From positions 1 to 26,809 of the forward strand of contig CAYRIF010000007.1 of assembly GCA_964424205.1 (NCBI GenBank): a stretch of DNA of 26,809 nucleotides. The letters run 5' to 3'. Below the pieces are notes generated by a model. That model did no database searches and was not told the origin of the DNA. It saw only the letters and a program-made list of their open reading frames with translations. The position numbers and the translations under genes are program-made. Source of the stretch: CAYRIF01 sp964424205. Its GTDB lineage: Bacteria > Bacteroidota > Bacteroidia > Cytophagales > Cyclobacteriaceae. Shown here in pieces: positions 7,555 to 15,485 of this stretch (its first letter is position 1; every line of letters begins with the position of its first letter).

Positions 7555-9039
7555 CTACTTTAGCGGAATTTGTAAAATCACTTTTGTTCCTAGGGATGCT
7601 TGTGTATCATCAAACAAGTCAATAAAACCAAGCGAGAAATCATTTTCAAAACTTTTACAGAAATTGTTTAATCGCTCCTCGGTGAGCTTAATACCAATAG
7701 AATCTTTCTTGTGAATTTTTTGATTATTTATTTCATTTGATTTTTTACGACCAATTCCAGTATCTGCTATGGTTATTTTCAGGTGTGTATTTTCCTCTTT
7801 TTCGAAATCGATATCTATTTTCTTTAACCCTTTTTGTGGCGATAGTCCATGCCAAATAGCATTTTCAATAAAAGGTTGAAGAATGAGGGAAGGAATTTGG
7901 ATGGTGTTGATGTTTAATGTTTTGTCAATGCTAATAAATGACTGAATTTCATTTGAAAAGCGAATATTTTCTATGTCAATATATAGTTTTAGTGTTTCAA
8001 TTTCATCGGCAAGGGTAATTTCTTTTTCTCGGGTAGTTGCTAATATTTTGCGGATAAGTTTAGAAAATTTATTCAAATAATAAACCGCATTTTCTTTTTC
8101 ATTGTCTATGATGTATAGTTTGATGGCATTGAGCGAATTGAAAATGAAATGTGGATTCATCTGACTTCTTAACGAGGCCATTTTAAGTTCAATAAGTTCT
8201 TTTTCGTAAGCGACTTTTACTTTTTCCAATTTTTCTATTTCTGCTTTTTTACTGAGGGTCACAATGTTTTGCTCAAGTTGTTGTCTTATTTTGCTTTTTA
8301 ATGTTTCATTTTCTTTGAGCTGTATTATAAGTTTATTTTGGGAATCATTTTTATCTTCTAAGATTAGTTTTTGCTTATGCCCTAGTCCTAAGGAGAAAAA
8401 TATATTTTCAATGATGATTCCAATATAAAAAATGACGGTTGCGGTCTTTTCATCAAAAGAAAAATAAAAAGCACTTTCAGCCAATATCATATATACAAAT
8501 GAACCGATGAGTACATAATATTTGATAGGTGTCTCCATAGTGTAGAGCACATAAAAACTTATTAAGGCTAATATGGCAATGGTTGGAGAAAAGAAATAGG
8601 CAAAAATTATTCCTACCGTTGTATTTTTTCCTGTCAACAAAGCATAAACGATGGTCAGTATGAGAACACTAAATAGTATAACTATACTAATATTTAATAT
8701 CTTGTTCCATTTTGGTTTGTAGATATTTAATTCAACAAGTGTCTTCGCAAATATTAGGTATAATGTATTGTATATCCACTCACGTGGAATGATTACTAAG
8801 TGTAAATATTCATTTAAGTTTGAGGTCGCATCACTGAAAAAGGAAGACTCAGTATCTGGATAACTAGAGGTAAATATCAAAAAAGTATAAAGGCTATAGA
8901 ATAAATAGACGCGATCTTTATGCTGAAAATATAATAGAAAATGATAGACAGATAATGTCAACAAAAAACCTGAAAATAGAATTGTAAAATCTCCAAATTT
9001 AATAAGTTGTATGTAGTCTAATAAATGTTCTGTTTGCAA
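7555..9039 (-). CDS. 7TM LytS/YehU-type sensor histidine kinase
   Basis: The 494-residue protein has seven hydrophobic segments between residues 18 and 221, of the 7TMR-DISM kind but without the usual N-terminal periplasmic domain. A coiled coil (about 228-285) precedes a His-kinase domain of the LytS family: the phosphorylated His297 lies in SQMNPHFIFNSLN, the N box in LQPFIENAIWHGL, and the ATP-lid glycines in ADTGIGR. It should autophosphorylate on His297 and pass the phosphate to the LytTR regulator whose gene ends 25 bp upstream. The start is TTG: the only other possible starts lie far inside the first membrane segments, and an in-frame TAA lies just upstream. The signal sensed is unknown. 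Confidence 0.92.
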   Translation of the reverse strand: MQTEHLLDYIQLIKFGDFTILFSGFLLTLSVYHFLLYFQHKDRVYLFYSLYTFLIFTSSYPDTESSFFSDATSNLNEYLHLVIIPREWIYNTLYLIFAKTLVELNIYKPKWNKILNISIVILFSVLILTIVYALLTGKNTTVGIIFAYFFSPTIAILALISFYVLYTMETPIKYYVLIGSFVYMILAESAFYFSFDEKTATVIFYIGIIIENIFFSLGLGHKQKLILEDKNDSQNKLIIQLKENETLKSKIRQQLEQNIVTLSKKAEIEKLEKVKVAYEKELIELKMASLRSQMNPHFIFNSLNAIKLYIIDNEKENAVYYLNKFSKLIRKILATTREKEITLADEIETLKLYIDIENIRFSNEIQSFISIDKTLNINTIQIPSLILQPFIENAIWHGLSPQKGLKKIDIDFEKEENTHLKITIADTGIGRKKSNEINNQKIHKKDSIGIKLTEERLNNFCKSFENDFSLGFIDLFDDTQASLGTKVILQIPLK

Positions 9040-9064
9040 AGTGGATTTTATTAAATAGTAATTT

Positions 9065-9808
9065 CTAATTAGTTAATAAATGTAATAGTACACTCTTTTT
9101 AGAACGGGAAACGGGGATGGTAACTTTATTTTCTAAAACTATATATTGTCCGTCATTTTTAATAAACTCGCTGATGTGATTGATATTCACCAAATAGGAG
9201 TTGTGAACCCTGCAAAAAGACGCATTATTAATCATTGATTCTACATCCTTGAGTTTTTTAGACAGCATTTCTTTTTTATCGCCCTTAAAAAAAATGGTCG
9301 TATAGTTGCCATCAGACTTGCAATATATAATCTCTTCTGGATATACAAAAAGGGTTTTTCCCGCAAGGGATAAGGCTATTTTAGTTGGAGTAGACTTGGA
9401 GGTAAAATTATTTAACGCCATTTGAAGGTCCTTACCCAAGGCATTTTTGGACTTATTCGCTTGTATTTTTGAAACCGACTTGCGTAAATCATCAGTATCC
9501 ACAGGTTTCAATAAATAATCAATGGCACTTTCTTTAAATGCCTTCAATGCATAAGAATCATAGGCGGTGGTGATGATGAGGTCAAAGTCTCTGAATTGTA
9601 ATTTTTCTAACAACTGAAAGCCATCCATTTCGGGCATTTCAATGTCTAGAAATACACAGTCTGGTTTAATATAATTGATGGCAGAAATGGCCTCAACAGG
9701 ACTGGTAAATGAATCACATACCTCAATATCTGTACAGAAATTTTCAATTTCCCATTTTAAACTTTTGATGGCGGTTAACTCATCGTCTACTATTACTGCT
9801 TTTATCAT
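9065..9808 (-). CDS. LytTR-family response regulator
   Basis: The 247-residue protein has a receiver domain (1-120) with the acidic pocket Asp8/Asp9, phospho-acceptor Asp55 in FLDIEMPEMDG and the conserved Lys in LLKPVD. A LytTR DNA-binding domain follows (about 140-240), with GNYTTIFF, CRVHNSYLVNINHI and IPVSRS. It is the first gene of a two-gene operon with the kinase. Its probable -7 box is at 9828-9835. The gene is divergent from the lipoprotein-CHAT block across 366 bp, so that block is a candidate target, but I could not find a convincing pair of LytTR direct repeats there. The regulon is unknown. Confidence 0.93.
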   Translation of the reverse strand: MIKAVIVDDELTAIKSLKWEIENFCTDIEVCDSFTSPVEAISAINYIKPDCVFLDIEMPEMDGFQLLEKLQFRDFDLIITTAYDSYALKAFKESAIDYLLKPVDTDDLRKSVSKIQANKSKNALGKDLQMALNNFTSKSTPTKIALSLAGKTLFVYPEEIIYCKSDGNYTTIFFKGDKKEMLSKKLKDVESMINNASFCRVHNSYLVNINHISEFIKNDGQYIVLENKVTIPVSRSKKSVLLHLLTN

Positions 9809-9827
9809 CTTTCTTTCGTTGCTTAAT

Positions 9828-9835
9828 CAAAAGTA
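9828..9835 (-). promoter_or_regulatory. -7 promoter box of the LytTR regulator operon
   Basis: On the minus strand this reads TACTTTTG, an exact TAnnTTTG match, 19 bp before the ATG of the response regulator. No clear TTG is seen at the -33 distance. Confidence 0.45.
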
Positions 9836-9964
9836 ATGCATCTGTATTTAGTTTATCATAGAATTGTATAATTTGATATATTTCCCGTACAGCCCTACGT
9901 ATATCATGTATAACTGGTAATTACTTATGTTTCCCCTGTTTTTGTGTAGTGTATGACATATTTC

Positions 9965-9990
9965 AGGCATAATATAATAAATATATGCCT
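9965..9990. repeat. inverted repeat in divergent promoter region
   Basis: AGGCATA and TATGCCT are perfect 7-bp inverted arms around a 12-bp AT-only centre. The position, midway between two divergent genes, fits a dimeric regulator site; no factor can be named. A weak hairpin without function is possible. Confidence 0.35.
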
Positions 9991-10174
9991 CATTGTAATA
10001 TTGTAAAGAATAGTACTAGAACACGGTATATTTTAGCGTTTTCAAATGAAGTGAAAAACAAAACTGATTAAAATTTTGGGTATTTATCTGATTAGTTTCA
10101 ATAGTGGTGTTTACCTCTTTGATTTGAAATCGATAAAAGCAAAAATATTTATCAAAAACTAAAACTTATTAATT

Positions 10175-10759
10175 ATGAAAAATTTAATGATTGCCTTTGC
10201 TTTTTTATTGCTTTTTGTTGGGTGTGGGTGTGAAGAAAAAGCAGTTATAAAGAATGAAAAAATGCAAAACGATGCAGTTAAGTCCATGTTCTATTCAGGA
10301 AAGGAAACAACTTATGAACCATTAACCAAGTGTGATGAGGATTGCTCAAAATCAGGGTGGTGTACAATAACGGAAAAAAGTAAGTGTAAAACTAGCGGAA
10401 AAGAAATTTTCAAGGCAACTGCATATAAAATAAAACGACCAGGAGGAAAGCCAACTGTTTGTTCTGATATTTCAAGTTGCGCTCCGCCGAAACCTGACGC
10501 ATTTGTGATAAAATTAGGATCATTTTCTCCAAATAGTGCTTCTATGGAAATTTTGACTCAGAAAGGCGAAATATTTGCTCGTTCTTATGTGGTTGCATAT
10601 GAAGAAGAAACAGGTTCAATGTTTCTTAAATTTAAAGTGGAAAATAAAGAATTGGGGGGTGAATTTTTATTAATTAAAGGAGAAACCGTAGTTTTGAATG
10701 ATGAGGGAGAAAAAATTGAAATTGACATTGAGGGAGAATTGGGAATTTTTGAATGGTAA
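10175..10759 (+). CDS. cysteine-rich lipoprotein of unknown function
   Basis: I do not recognise this 194-residue protein. It begins with a lipoprotein signal peptide ending in FVGC (Cys17) followed by GCEEK, so it is exported and lipid-anchored. The mature part has a cluster of six Cys between about residues 50 and 105 (KCDEDC, GWC, KC, VC, SSC), which suggests disulfide bonds or a metal site. The rest is rich in beta-type sequence and Glu (EGEKIEIDIEGEL). Its 3' end overlaps or abuts the start of the TPR-CHAT gene, so the two are probably cotranscribed and the lipoprotein may act with the CHAT protein in the envelope. That partnership is inferred only from position. Confidence 0.7.
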   Translation: MKNLMIAFAFLLLFVGCGCEEKAVIKNEKMQNDAVKSMFYSGKETTYEPLTKCDEDCSKSGWCTITEKSKCKTSGKEIFKATAYKIKRPGGKPTVCSDISSCAPPKPDAFVIKLGSFSPNSASMEILTQKGEIFARSYVVAYEEETGSMFLKFKVENKELGGEFLLIKGETVVLNDEGEKIEIDIEGELGIFEW

Positions 10760-12455
10760 ATTTAAATTCTGCATACCCATATTGAGTAATATTTTAAGGG
10801 TCGCTATTTTTGGCGGCCTTTTCTTGTTGTGTGTAAACTCTCAAAATTCACAAGCCCAAACTCAAACAAATGATAGCGTAGCGACCTATATTGAAAGTCG
10901 AATTGAGAGTACACTCAATACTTATTATTATAGTAGTTTTGATAGTGCGCTATTCTACCTTGAGCCACTATCGCGATTAGCATTAGATAACCATCTTTTT
11001 GATTTGTACTTAGGTATCAGTATAGAAAAGGCATATTTGGCATGGGAGTACCAAGAAATTGATTCTTTGCAAAAATTCATTAGCAATGGAAATACAATAT
11101 CTCAAAAATACAGAAATAGTCTGGATTCTATGACTAATTCAATAAATGAACTTGTTTATTTAGAAGGGATGCAGGCATATGGCTTCGGTGATTATAAGTT
11201 AGCCATTGAGTCTTTTGAACGAATCATAGAAACTGAAAGAAATATATCAGCGCCTGATTCTATGGAATTGTTTTATAATTATGTCAATTTGGGTCAGTCT
11301 TATTTGAACATTCAGGATTTTGAAAATGCACTCCTGTTTTATAACCAGGCAAAACAATGGCTTCCTGAAAATCATAGTCAATATGATGCAATACGCGATT
11401 ATAGTTATCAACTAGCAAAAACAAGTGCTGCAATAGGAACCACCTTTTTTATTCAAGGAAAATCCTTTAAATCTCTAAGTATATGTAAAAAGTCTAAGCC
11501 TTATTTTTTTTCAGCCTTGTCTGTTTTAAAGCACAAGAAGGATAGCCCAAGTGCTATTCAACTATTATCTTTAACATATAAAAAAATTGCAGATTACTAT
11601 CTGTATGTAAATGAAAAAGATAGTGCAGTTTATTATGCTGATAAGATGAAGAAAATTCATTTTCCTAACGATACTGATCATATGTCAAACAATCTCTACA
11701 TAGGAAGTGTATTATTGAAGGCTGAAAAGTATCAAGAGTCGCTTTCCCTTTTCAATGAAAGCAAAGCATTGGGTGATAAAATATACAAAGGAAAACATTT
11801 CCAAATGGCTAAGATGCAGTATCATTTAGGACAGTGGCATGCCGCTCAAAAAAATTGGAAACAGGCACTTGGTTTTTATCAAACAGCATTGACTCAGCTA
11901 ACGGATAATTATAAATCTGGTGATAGTGTCTATGATGCTAAAACACCTACTGGTGTGACAGTGGACAACGAGTTATTGAAAGTGCTATTGCTCAAAGCAG
12001 AAGCACTCGCAGGGTGGTACAAAAGTGATGTGACCAAACAAAAACAGTTGTTGGCTTCTTTAGAAAATTATCGTTTGGCAATAGATTTAGTAGGACAGAT
12101 GCGGAATAACTTCCTACTGTCAGAGTCCCGACAATTCTTAGCTTCTAAATCACACGAGATTTATGAGCATGCCATTGAGGTGGCTTACCAGGCTTATGAA
12201 CTAGGTTTAGGAGATAAATATGTTGAAGAAGCATTGTGGCTCATGGAAAAAAACAAAAGTAATTTGTTGCTAGAAGCAGTGAAAGATGCCTCTGCCAAAC
12301 AATTTGCAGGAATTCCGAAAGATATTATTGAGCAAGAAACTCAAATCAAAAGCAAGGTAGCCTACCTTAAAAGAGCCTTGTCTAAAGAGGCGGACAATGA
12401 CAGTGAAAAGGCTAATCAACTTAAAAATTCCCTTTTTGAAGCCCAACAATCGTAA
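10698..12455 (+). CDS. N-terminal TPR part of the CHAT protein
   Basis: This part has 585 codons if started at ATG 10698, which overlaps the lipoprotein gene by 62 bp. A better start may be TTG 10782, because it puts MSNILRVAIFGGLFLLCVNS, a good signal peptide ending near SQAQ, at the N-terminus. The rest is a chain of TPR-type helices, for example YVNLGQSYLNIQDFENALLF, YHLGQWHAAQKNWKQALGF and KYVEEALWLMEKNKSNLLLE, a pattern common before CHAT domains. TPRs bind protein partners; the signal peptide puts this array in the periplasm. It ends at the in-frame TAA, losing the CHAT domain unless the stop is read through. Alone it would be a soluble periplasmic TPR protein. Confidence 0.8.
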   Translation: MMREKKLKLTLRENWEFLNGKFKFCIPILSNILRVAIFGGLFLLCVNSQNSQAQTQTNDSVATYIESRIESTLNTYYYSSFDSALFYLEPLSRLALDNHLFDLYLGISIEKAYLAWEYQEIDSLQKFISNGNTISQKYRNSLDSMTNSINELVYLEGMQAYGFGDYKLAIESFERIIETERNISAPDSMELFYNYVNLGQSYLNIQDFENALLFYNQAKQWLPENHSQYDAIRDYSYQLAKTSAAIGTTFFIQGKSFKSLSICKKSKPYFFSALSVLKHKKDSPSAIQLLSLTYKKIADYYLYVNEKDSAVYYADKMKKIHFPNDTDHMSNNLYIGSVLLKAEKYQESLSLFNESKALGDKIYKGKHFQMAKMQYHLGQWHAAQKNWKQALGFYQTALTQLTDNYKSGDSVYDAKTPTGVTVDNELLKVLLLKAEALAGWYKSDVTKQKQLLASLENYRLAIDLVGQMRNNFLLSESRQFLASKSHEIYEHAIEVAYQAYELGLGDKYVEEALWLMEKNKSNLLLEAVKDASAKQFAGIPKDIIEQETQIKSKVAYLKRALSKEADNDSEKANQLKNSLFEAQQS

Positions 12456-12530
12456 CAAAAATTTACAACGGAGTTAGAGCAATCCTATCCAAAGTATCAC
12501 CAGCTGAAGTATGATAAGCAGATAATCTCA

Positions 12531-13763
12531 TTGCGTGAAGTGCAGCAATTACTTGGTAAAAGTGCAGCGCTTGTTGAATATTTTTATGGGGACGAGCATA
12601 TATATGCAATTGGTATAACCGACAACGAAAAAACACTAATACGCTTGCCAAGTAATAAGGAATTACTACTAAATTTTGTTGAAAATATCGGTAATCATAA
12701 ATACGCACAGCAAAATGACCAGTCAAGAATTAAACAATTTTCTGTAAATGCGCATGCCCTTTATCAGCAATTATTAGCACCAATAATTTCACAATTAGAC
12801 GAGAATATAAATCAATTAAAAATTATTCCTGATGGGCTAATGGGCTATTTGCCATTTGAAATATTATTGACTGAGGCATATGATAACGGAACTTTATCAT
12901 ATAAGAATTTCCCATACTTGATTAATAATTACACCGTTAGTACTGAATTTTCAGCGACGCTTTTAAAGCCAAAAAGAATTGAAGCAATAGGGTATGAATA
13001 TGAATATGTTGGTTTTGCGCCTAGCTATAAAGGAACGTTGATGGCAGAAAACTATCAAATAACTAGGAGTGCTGAAAGTACCAGTATGAAGTTTAGTCCA
13101 CTAAAATATAACGAACCGGAAGTGGAAATGGGTTATGATATTTTTGGGGGAAAATCATTTTTTGGGGACAAGGCAACAGAAATTTCCTTTAAAGAATATG
13201 CGCCAAAAAGTAAGATAATTCATCTTTCTACCCACGCATTTGCGAACATCAAGAACGCACAATTTTCTGGATTGGCATTTGTACAGCAAGAGGGAATTTC
13301 GGATGTGGAGAATGATGGGCTAGTATATATTGATGACCTGTATAATATGCGATTGAATGCTGAACTTACGGTGTTAAGTGCTTGTGAAACTGCGGTGGGA
13401 GAATTTAAACGAGGGGAGGGGATCATGAGTTTAGGCAGGGCATTTAAGTATGCTGGCTGTCAAAATATTGTCATGAGTTCATGGACAATCTCTGATCAAT
13501 CTACGGCAAGGCTAATGCAGTATTTTTATGAAGAATTAAATGAAGGAATCGGCAAAGCGGATGCATTAAGACAAGCAAAACTACGCTACCTTGAAGCTGC
13601 TGATGCCAATACGGCAGACCCCTATTTTTGGGCAGCCTTTACCCTCATTGGGGACAATGAGCCAATTGTTGAGAAGTGGTGGAAAAACAATATGATTGTC
13701 TTTTTTTCTATGGCTTTTGCTCTTGCAATATTTGGTTTTTTACTTTACAGAAAAAAAACCTAA
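12531..13763 (+). CDS. C-terminal CHAT protease-like domain with membrane anchor
   Basis: This part has 410 codons from TTG 12531; CHAT-type sequence is already in frame from 12456. The CHAT domain is a caspase-like (clan CD) cysteine protease fold: the catalytic His is in IIHLSTHAF (codon 13233-13235) and the catalytic Cys in LSACETAVG (codon 13383-13385), so the active site is intact. GEGIMSLGRAF, MSSWTISD and DPYFWAAFTLIG are further family motifs. A C-terminal membrane helix (IVFFSMAFALAIFGFLLY) followed by RKKT would anchor the protein in the inner membrane with the protease domain outside the cytoplasm. Without the upstream part it has neither a signal peptide nor an ATG start, so independent expression is doubtful. 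Confidence 0.85.
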   Translation: MREVQQLLGKSAALVEYFYGDEHIYAIGITDNEKTLIRLPSNKELLLNFVENIGNHKYAQQNDQSRIKQFSVNAHALYQQLLAPIISQLDENINQLKIIPDGLMGYLPFEILLTEAYDNGTLSYKNFPYLINNYTVSTEFSATLLKPKRIEAIGYEYEYVGFAPSYKGTLMAENYQITRSAESTSMKFSPLKYNEPEVEMGYDIFGGKSFFGDKATEISFKEYAPKSKIIHLSTHAFANIKNAQFSGLAFVQQEGISDVENDGLVYIDDLYNMRLNAELTVLSACETAVGEFKRGEGIMSLGRAFKYAGCQNIVMSSWTISDQSTARLMQYFYEELNEGIGKADALRQAKLRYLEAADANTADPYFWAAFTLIGDNEPIVEKWWKNNMIVFFSMAFALAIFGFLLYRKKT

Positions 13764-13798
13764 ATCATATTCTAGAAATATGAACATTGCTCCCTGCC

Positions 13799-13814
13799 GT
13801 GCCTGTTGCGGCAC
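13799..13814. repeat. small hairpin between CHAT and anti-sigma genes
   Basis: GTGCC (13799-13803) and GGCAC (13810-13814) pair around a 6-base loop. It stands 35 bp after the CHAT stop codon but is followed by an A-run on the plus strand, so it is not a standard terminator for that gene. Confidence 0.3.
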
Positions 13815-13892
13815 CAAAAAAAAATTGCTAAAACCTTAGCGAGAAGCCAAGAACAGAATGACTTGCCTGCTGTACTTGTTACTCTTTCCATC

Positions 13893-13923
13893 GGTCTGTA
13901 GGGACACAGATCATGGAGAGGAG
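13893..13923. repeat. intergenic hairpin repeat, copy 2
   Basis: GGTCTGTAGGGACACAGATC followed by ATGGAGAGGAG matches the element at 7489-7533. GGTCTGT and ACAGATC pair with one G-T mismatch. This copy again sits at the end of two convergent genes. Two copies in one window point to a dispersed intergenic repeat family. Confidence 0.6.
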
Positions 13924-13925
13924 TA

Positions 13926-14669
13926 TCATAACGCTGCCAATAATTTCTCAGCCCTTTTCGCATAATCACCACCCGCTACAATAATTGACTGCAATTGATT
14001 TTTAGCGCTATCAATCTCTCCTTGTTGGGTGTATGCCAATGCTAAATACCAAGCTGCCGGTGCTTGAAATTTGCTGTTATCATGACGGACTACATTTGTC
14101 AATAGAGGAATAGCCTCCTCAGTGTTTTTCAGCGATAGCTGAGATAAAGCCATGTAAAACTGTAGGTAATCACTGTTTGGTGAAGTGGCTAAATCAGTAT
14201 CAAAAAGCGAAATAGCCGTTTTATACTCTCCTTTCTCATAAAAAGCCATGGCATCCTGTTTTTGACTCTCGGCTGATCGCTCGGATGGACTTACGATATT
14301 TGGATAAGGTTCATAATAACTCAAATACACCTCTTGTGTATTCGGTGCACTGAAGAATTTGAGATAGCCCACTGCCAGAATTAACACCACTGATGCCGCA
14401 ACGGCTAATGGTTTCCAATTTTGCAGTGGAATGACTTTAGTTTCTTTTTTATCTTGGGAAAATTCACTCTCTATATTTTGTAACTTTTCCTTTAGCTGCG
14501 CATCAAAATGTGATTCAATACCTGATATTATATCTTTCTGAAGTGCTACTGCAGCAGAAAATGCCGTATCTGTTTTGAGTTTTTGCTCAAACTCTTGCAC
14601 CGCATGGTCAGATAGATTGCCTTTAAGATAATTATCTATCAATTCTATATTTTGTTGGTCCTTTTCCAT
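13926..14669 (-). CDS. membrane-anchored TPR protein, probable anti-sigma factor
   Basis: The 247-residue protein has a cytoplasmic N-terminus (1-84) of the kind seen in Bacteroidota anti-sigma factors (IELIDNYLKGNLSDHAVQEF, then a helical segment), one membrane helix (about 86-106, PLAVAASVVLILAVGYLKFF), and a C-terminal part with two to three TPR units (AMAFYEKGEYKTAISLFDTD; LALAYTQQGEIDSAKNQLQS), placed in the periplasm by this topology. No zinc-binding HxxxCxxC motif is present, so it is not a ZAS-type anti-sigma. Its start is 6 bp after the sigma factor stop, a tight operon, and the gene is convergent with the TPR-CHAT gene. Anti-sigma function is inferred from context, topology and the N-terminal pattern. 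Confidence 0.75.
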   Translation of the reverse strand: MEKDQQNIELIDNYLKGNLSDHAVQEFEQKLKTDTAFSAAVALQKDIISGIESHFDAQLKEKLQNIESEFSQDKKETKVIPLQNWKPLAVAASVVLILAVGYLKFFSAPNTQEVYLSYYEPYPNIVSPSERSAESQKQDAMAFYEKGEYKTAISLFDTDLATSPNSDYLQFYMALSQLSLKNTEEAIPLLTNVVRHDNSKFQAPAAWYLALAYTQQGEIDSAKNQLQSIIVAGGDYAKRAEKLLAAL

Positions 14670-14675
14670 AATTCT

Positions 14676-15242
14676 TTAATACAATTCCTCTTTATTTACT
14701 AGCTTCATGTTTTCTTTCAATCTTTTCAAGCATCTTAGTTTCTGGCTTTTGACAACATTCTCGTTTTTATAGTCAAGGGTATTGGCAATTGCCTCCATGC
14801 TATAATTTTGATAGTAGTATAATCGTAATATTGACAAACAGGGTTCTCCAATACCCTCTAAAAGACCGCTAACAATAGTTGTTCTATCATTTCCTTCCAT
14901 CTTAGAGATGATGCTACTTTTATCTGCCTGTACTTCCATCAATTCAGGATTTTTATACCACTTACCATTTTGTCTAAGTCTGCCAAGTGCTATGTTCTTA
15001 CCAATACCAAATAAGTAGGTTTTTAAGGTGCTACTCAATTCAGTTAACTTGCCTTTGACTATATTACTCCTCAGCGAAATAATCGTATCCTGAAAAACAT
15101 CGGCGGCGTCATGCTCGTCTAACTTAAATTGCTGCCAAGCCCATTTTATAAACTCAGACCGATGTAATCGATACAGTTCAACGAGCCCTTCTTCCTGACC
15201 TTTTAGTATACTCTGAAATAGTAATGTGTCTGCTTGATTCAA
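14676..15242 (-). CDS. ECF-type RNA polymerase sigma factor
   Basis: The 188-residue protein has the two ECF domains. Region 2 includes AADVFQDTIISL and TYLFGIGKNIALGRLR, and region 4 includes YYYQNYSMEAIANTLDYKNE and VKSQKLRCLKRLKE. Region 3 is absent, as expected. The start is TTG: no ATG lies between it and the in-frame TAA just upstream, and the first Met downstream would cut into region 2. It is the first gene of an operon with the membrane TPR protein, which probably holds it inactive. Likely targets are its own operon and perhaps the neighbouring CHAT and lipoprotein genes; no promoter pair could be matched by eye. Confidence 0.9.
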   Translation of the reverse strand: MNQADTLLFQSILKGQEEGLVELYRLHRSEFIKWAWQQFKLDEHDAADVFQDTIISLRSNIVKGKLTELSSTLKTYLFGIGKNIALGRLRQNGKWYKNPELMEVQADKSSIISKMEGNDRTTIVSGLLEGIGEPCLSILRLYYYQNYSMEAIANTLDYKNENVVKSQKLRCLKRLKENMKLVNKEELY

Positions 15243-15485
15243 ACTATTTTGCTTTTAATAAATCTGAAATTGATTATGTAAACCCTAAAGTAAACAAATT
15301 TTAATTTTTTTTTATACCAATGTTAGTTTTTATAAGGGTAGTAATATTTAATTTAATTATTTCAAGATTTTTTCATTTTAAGTTTCAGATCTTATCTTTT
15401 ATCTCTCAAAATCCCCCAGGAGTTTACCTTTTCAATTCTCATGCAACTAAGATTTGAAACTAAGTAAAACCAAATTAAAATGATG

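Larger units (their letters stand above)
9809..10174. other. divergent intergenic region, regulator to lipoprotein
   Basis: These 366 bp have no gene. They hold the -7 box of the response regulator gene (minus strand, 9828-9835), a 7-bp inverted repeat AGGCATA/TATGCCT (9965-9971 and 9984-9990) with an AT-rich centre, and a weaker pair GATAAA/TTTATC (10132-10137 and 10148-10153) just before the lipoprotein gene. No exact TAnnTTTG box is visible for the rightward gene. Confidence 0.5.
10698..13763 (+). pseudogene. TPR-CHAT gene interrupted by in-frame TAA at 12453-12455
   Basis: The N-terminal TPR part and the C-terminal CHAT part lie in the same reading frame and are separated by a single TAA at 12453-12455. 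Coding similarity to CHAT proteins runs straight through the stop: residues right after it (QKFTTELEQSYPKYHQLKYD) are the usual linker before the CHAT domain. The lesion is therefore a nonsense codon and not a frameshift. It could be a recent mutation (one change from TAT/TAC, CAA or AAA), a sequencing error, or a readthrough site. No ATG re-start exists close after the stop. The two parts are described in separate entries. Confidence 0.6.

Noticed and set aside
9809..10174. Paired LytTR binding repeats
   Set aside because: I looked for two direct repeats of the LytTR type about one helical turn apart and found none convincing.
12440..12535. Frameshift as cause of the TPR-CHAT break
   Set aside because: Both halves are in the same frame (12531 minus 12456 is a multiple of three), and the sequence right after TAA reads as normal linker. 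It is a nonsense codon.
13799..13825. Terminator for the CHAT gene
   Set aside because: The stem is followed by an A-run, not a T-run, on the coding strand, so it is listed only as a hairpin.
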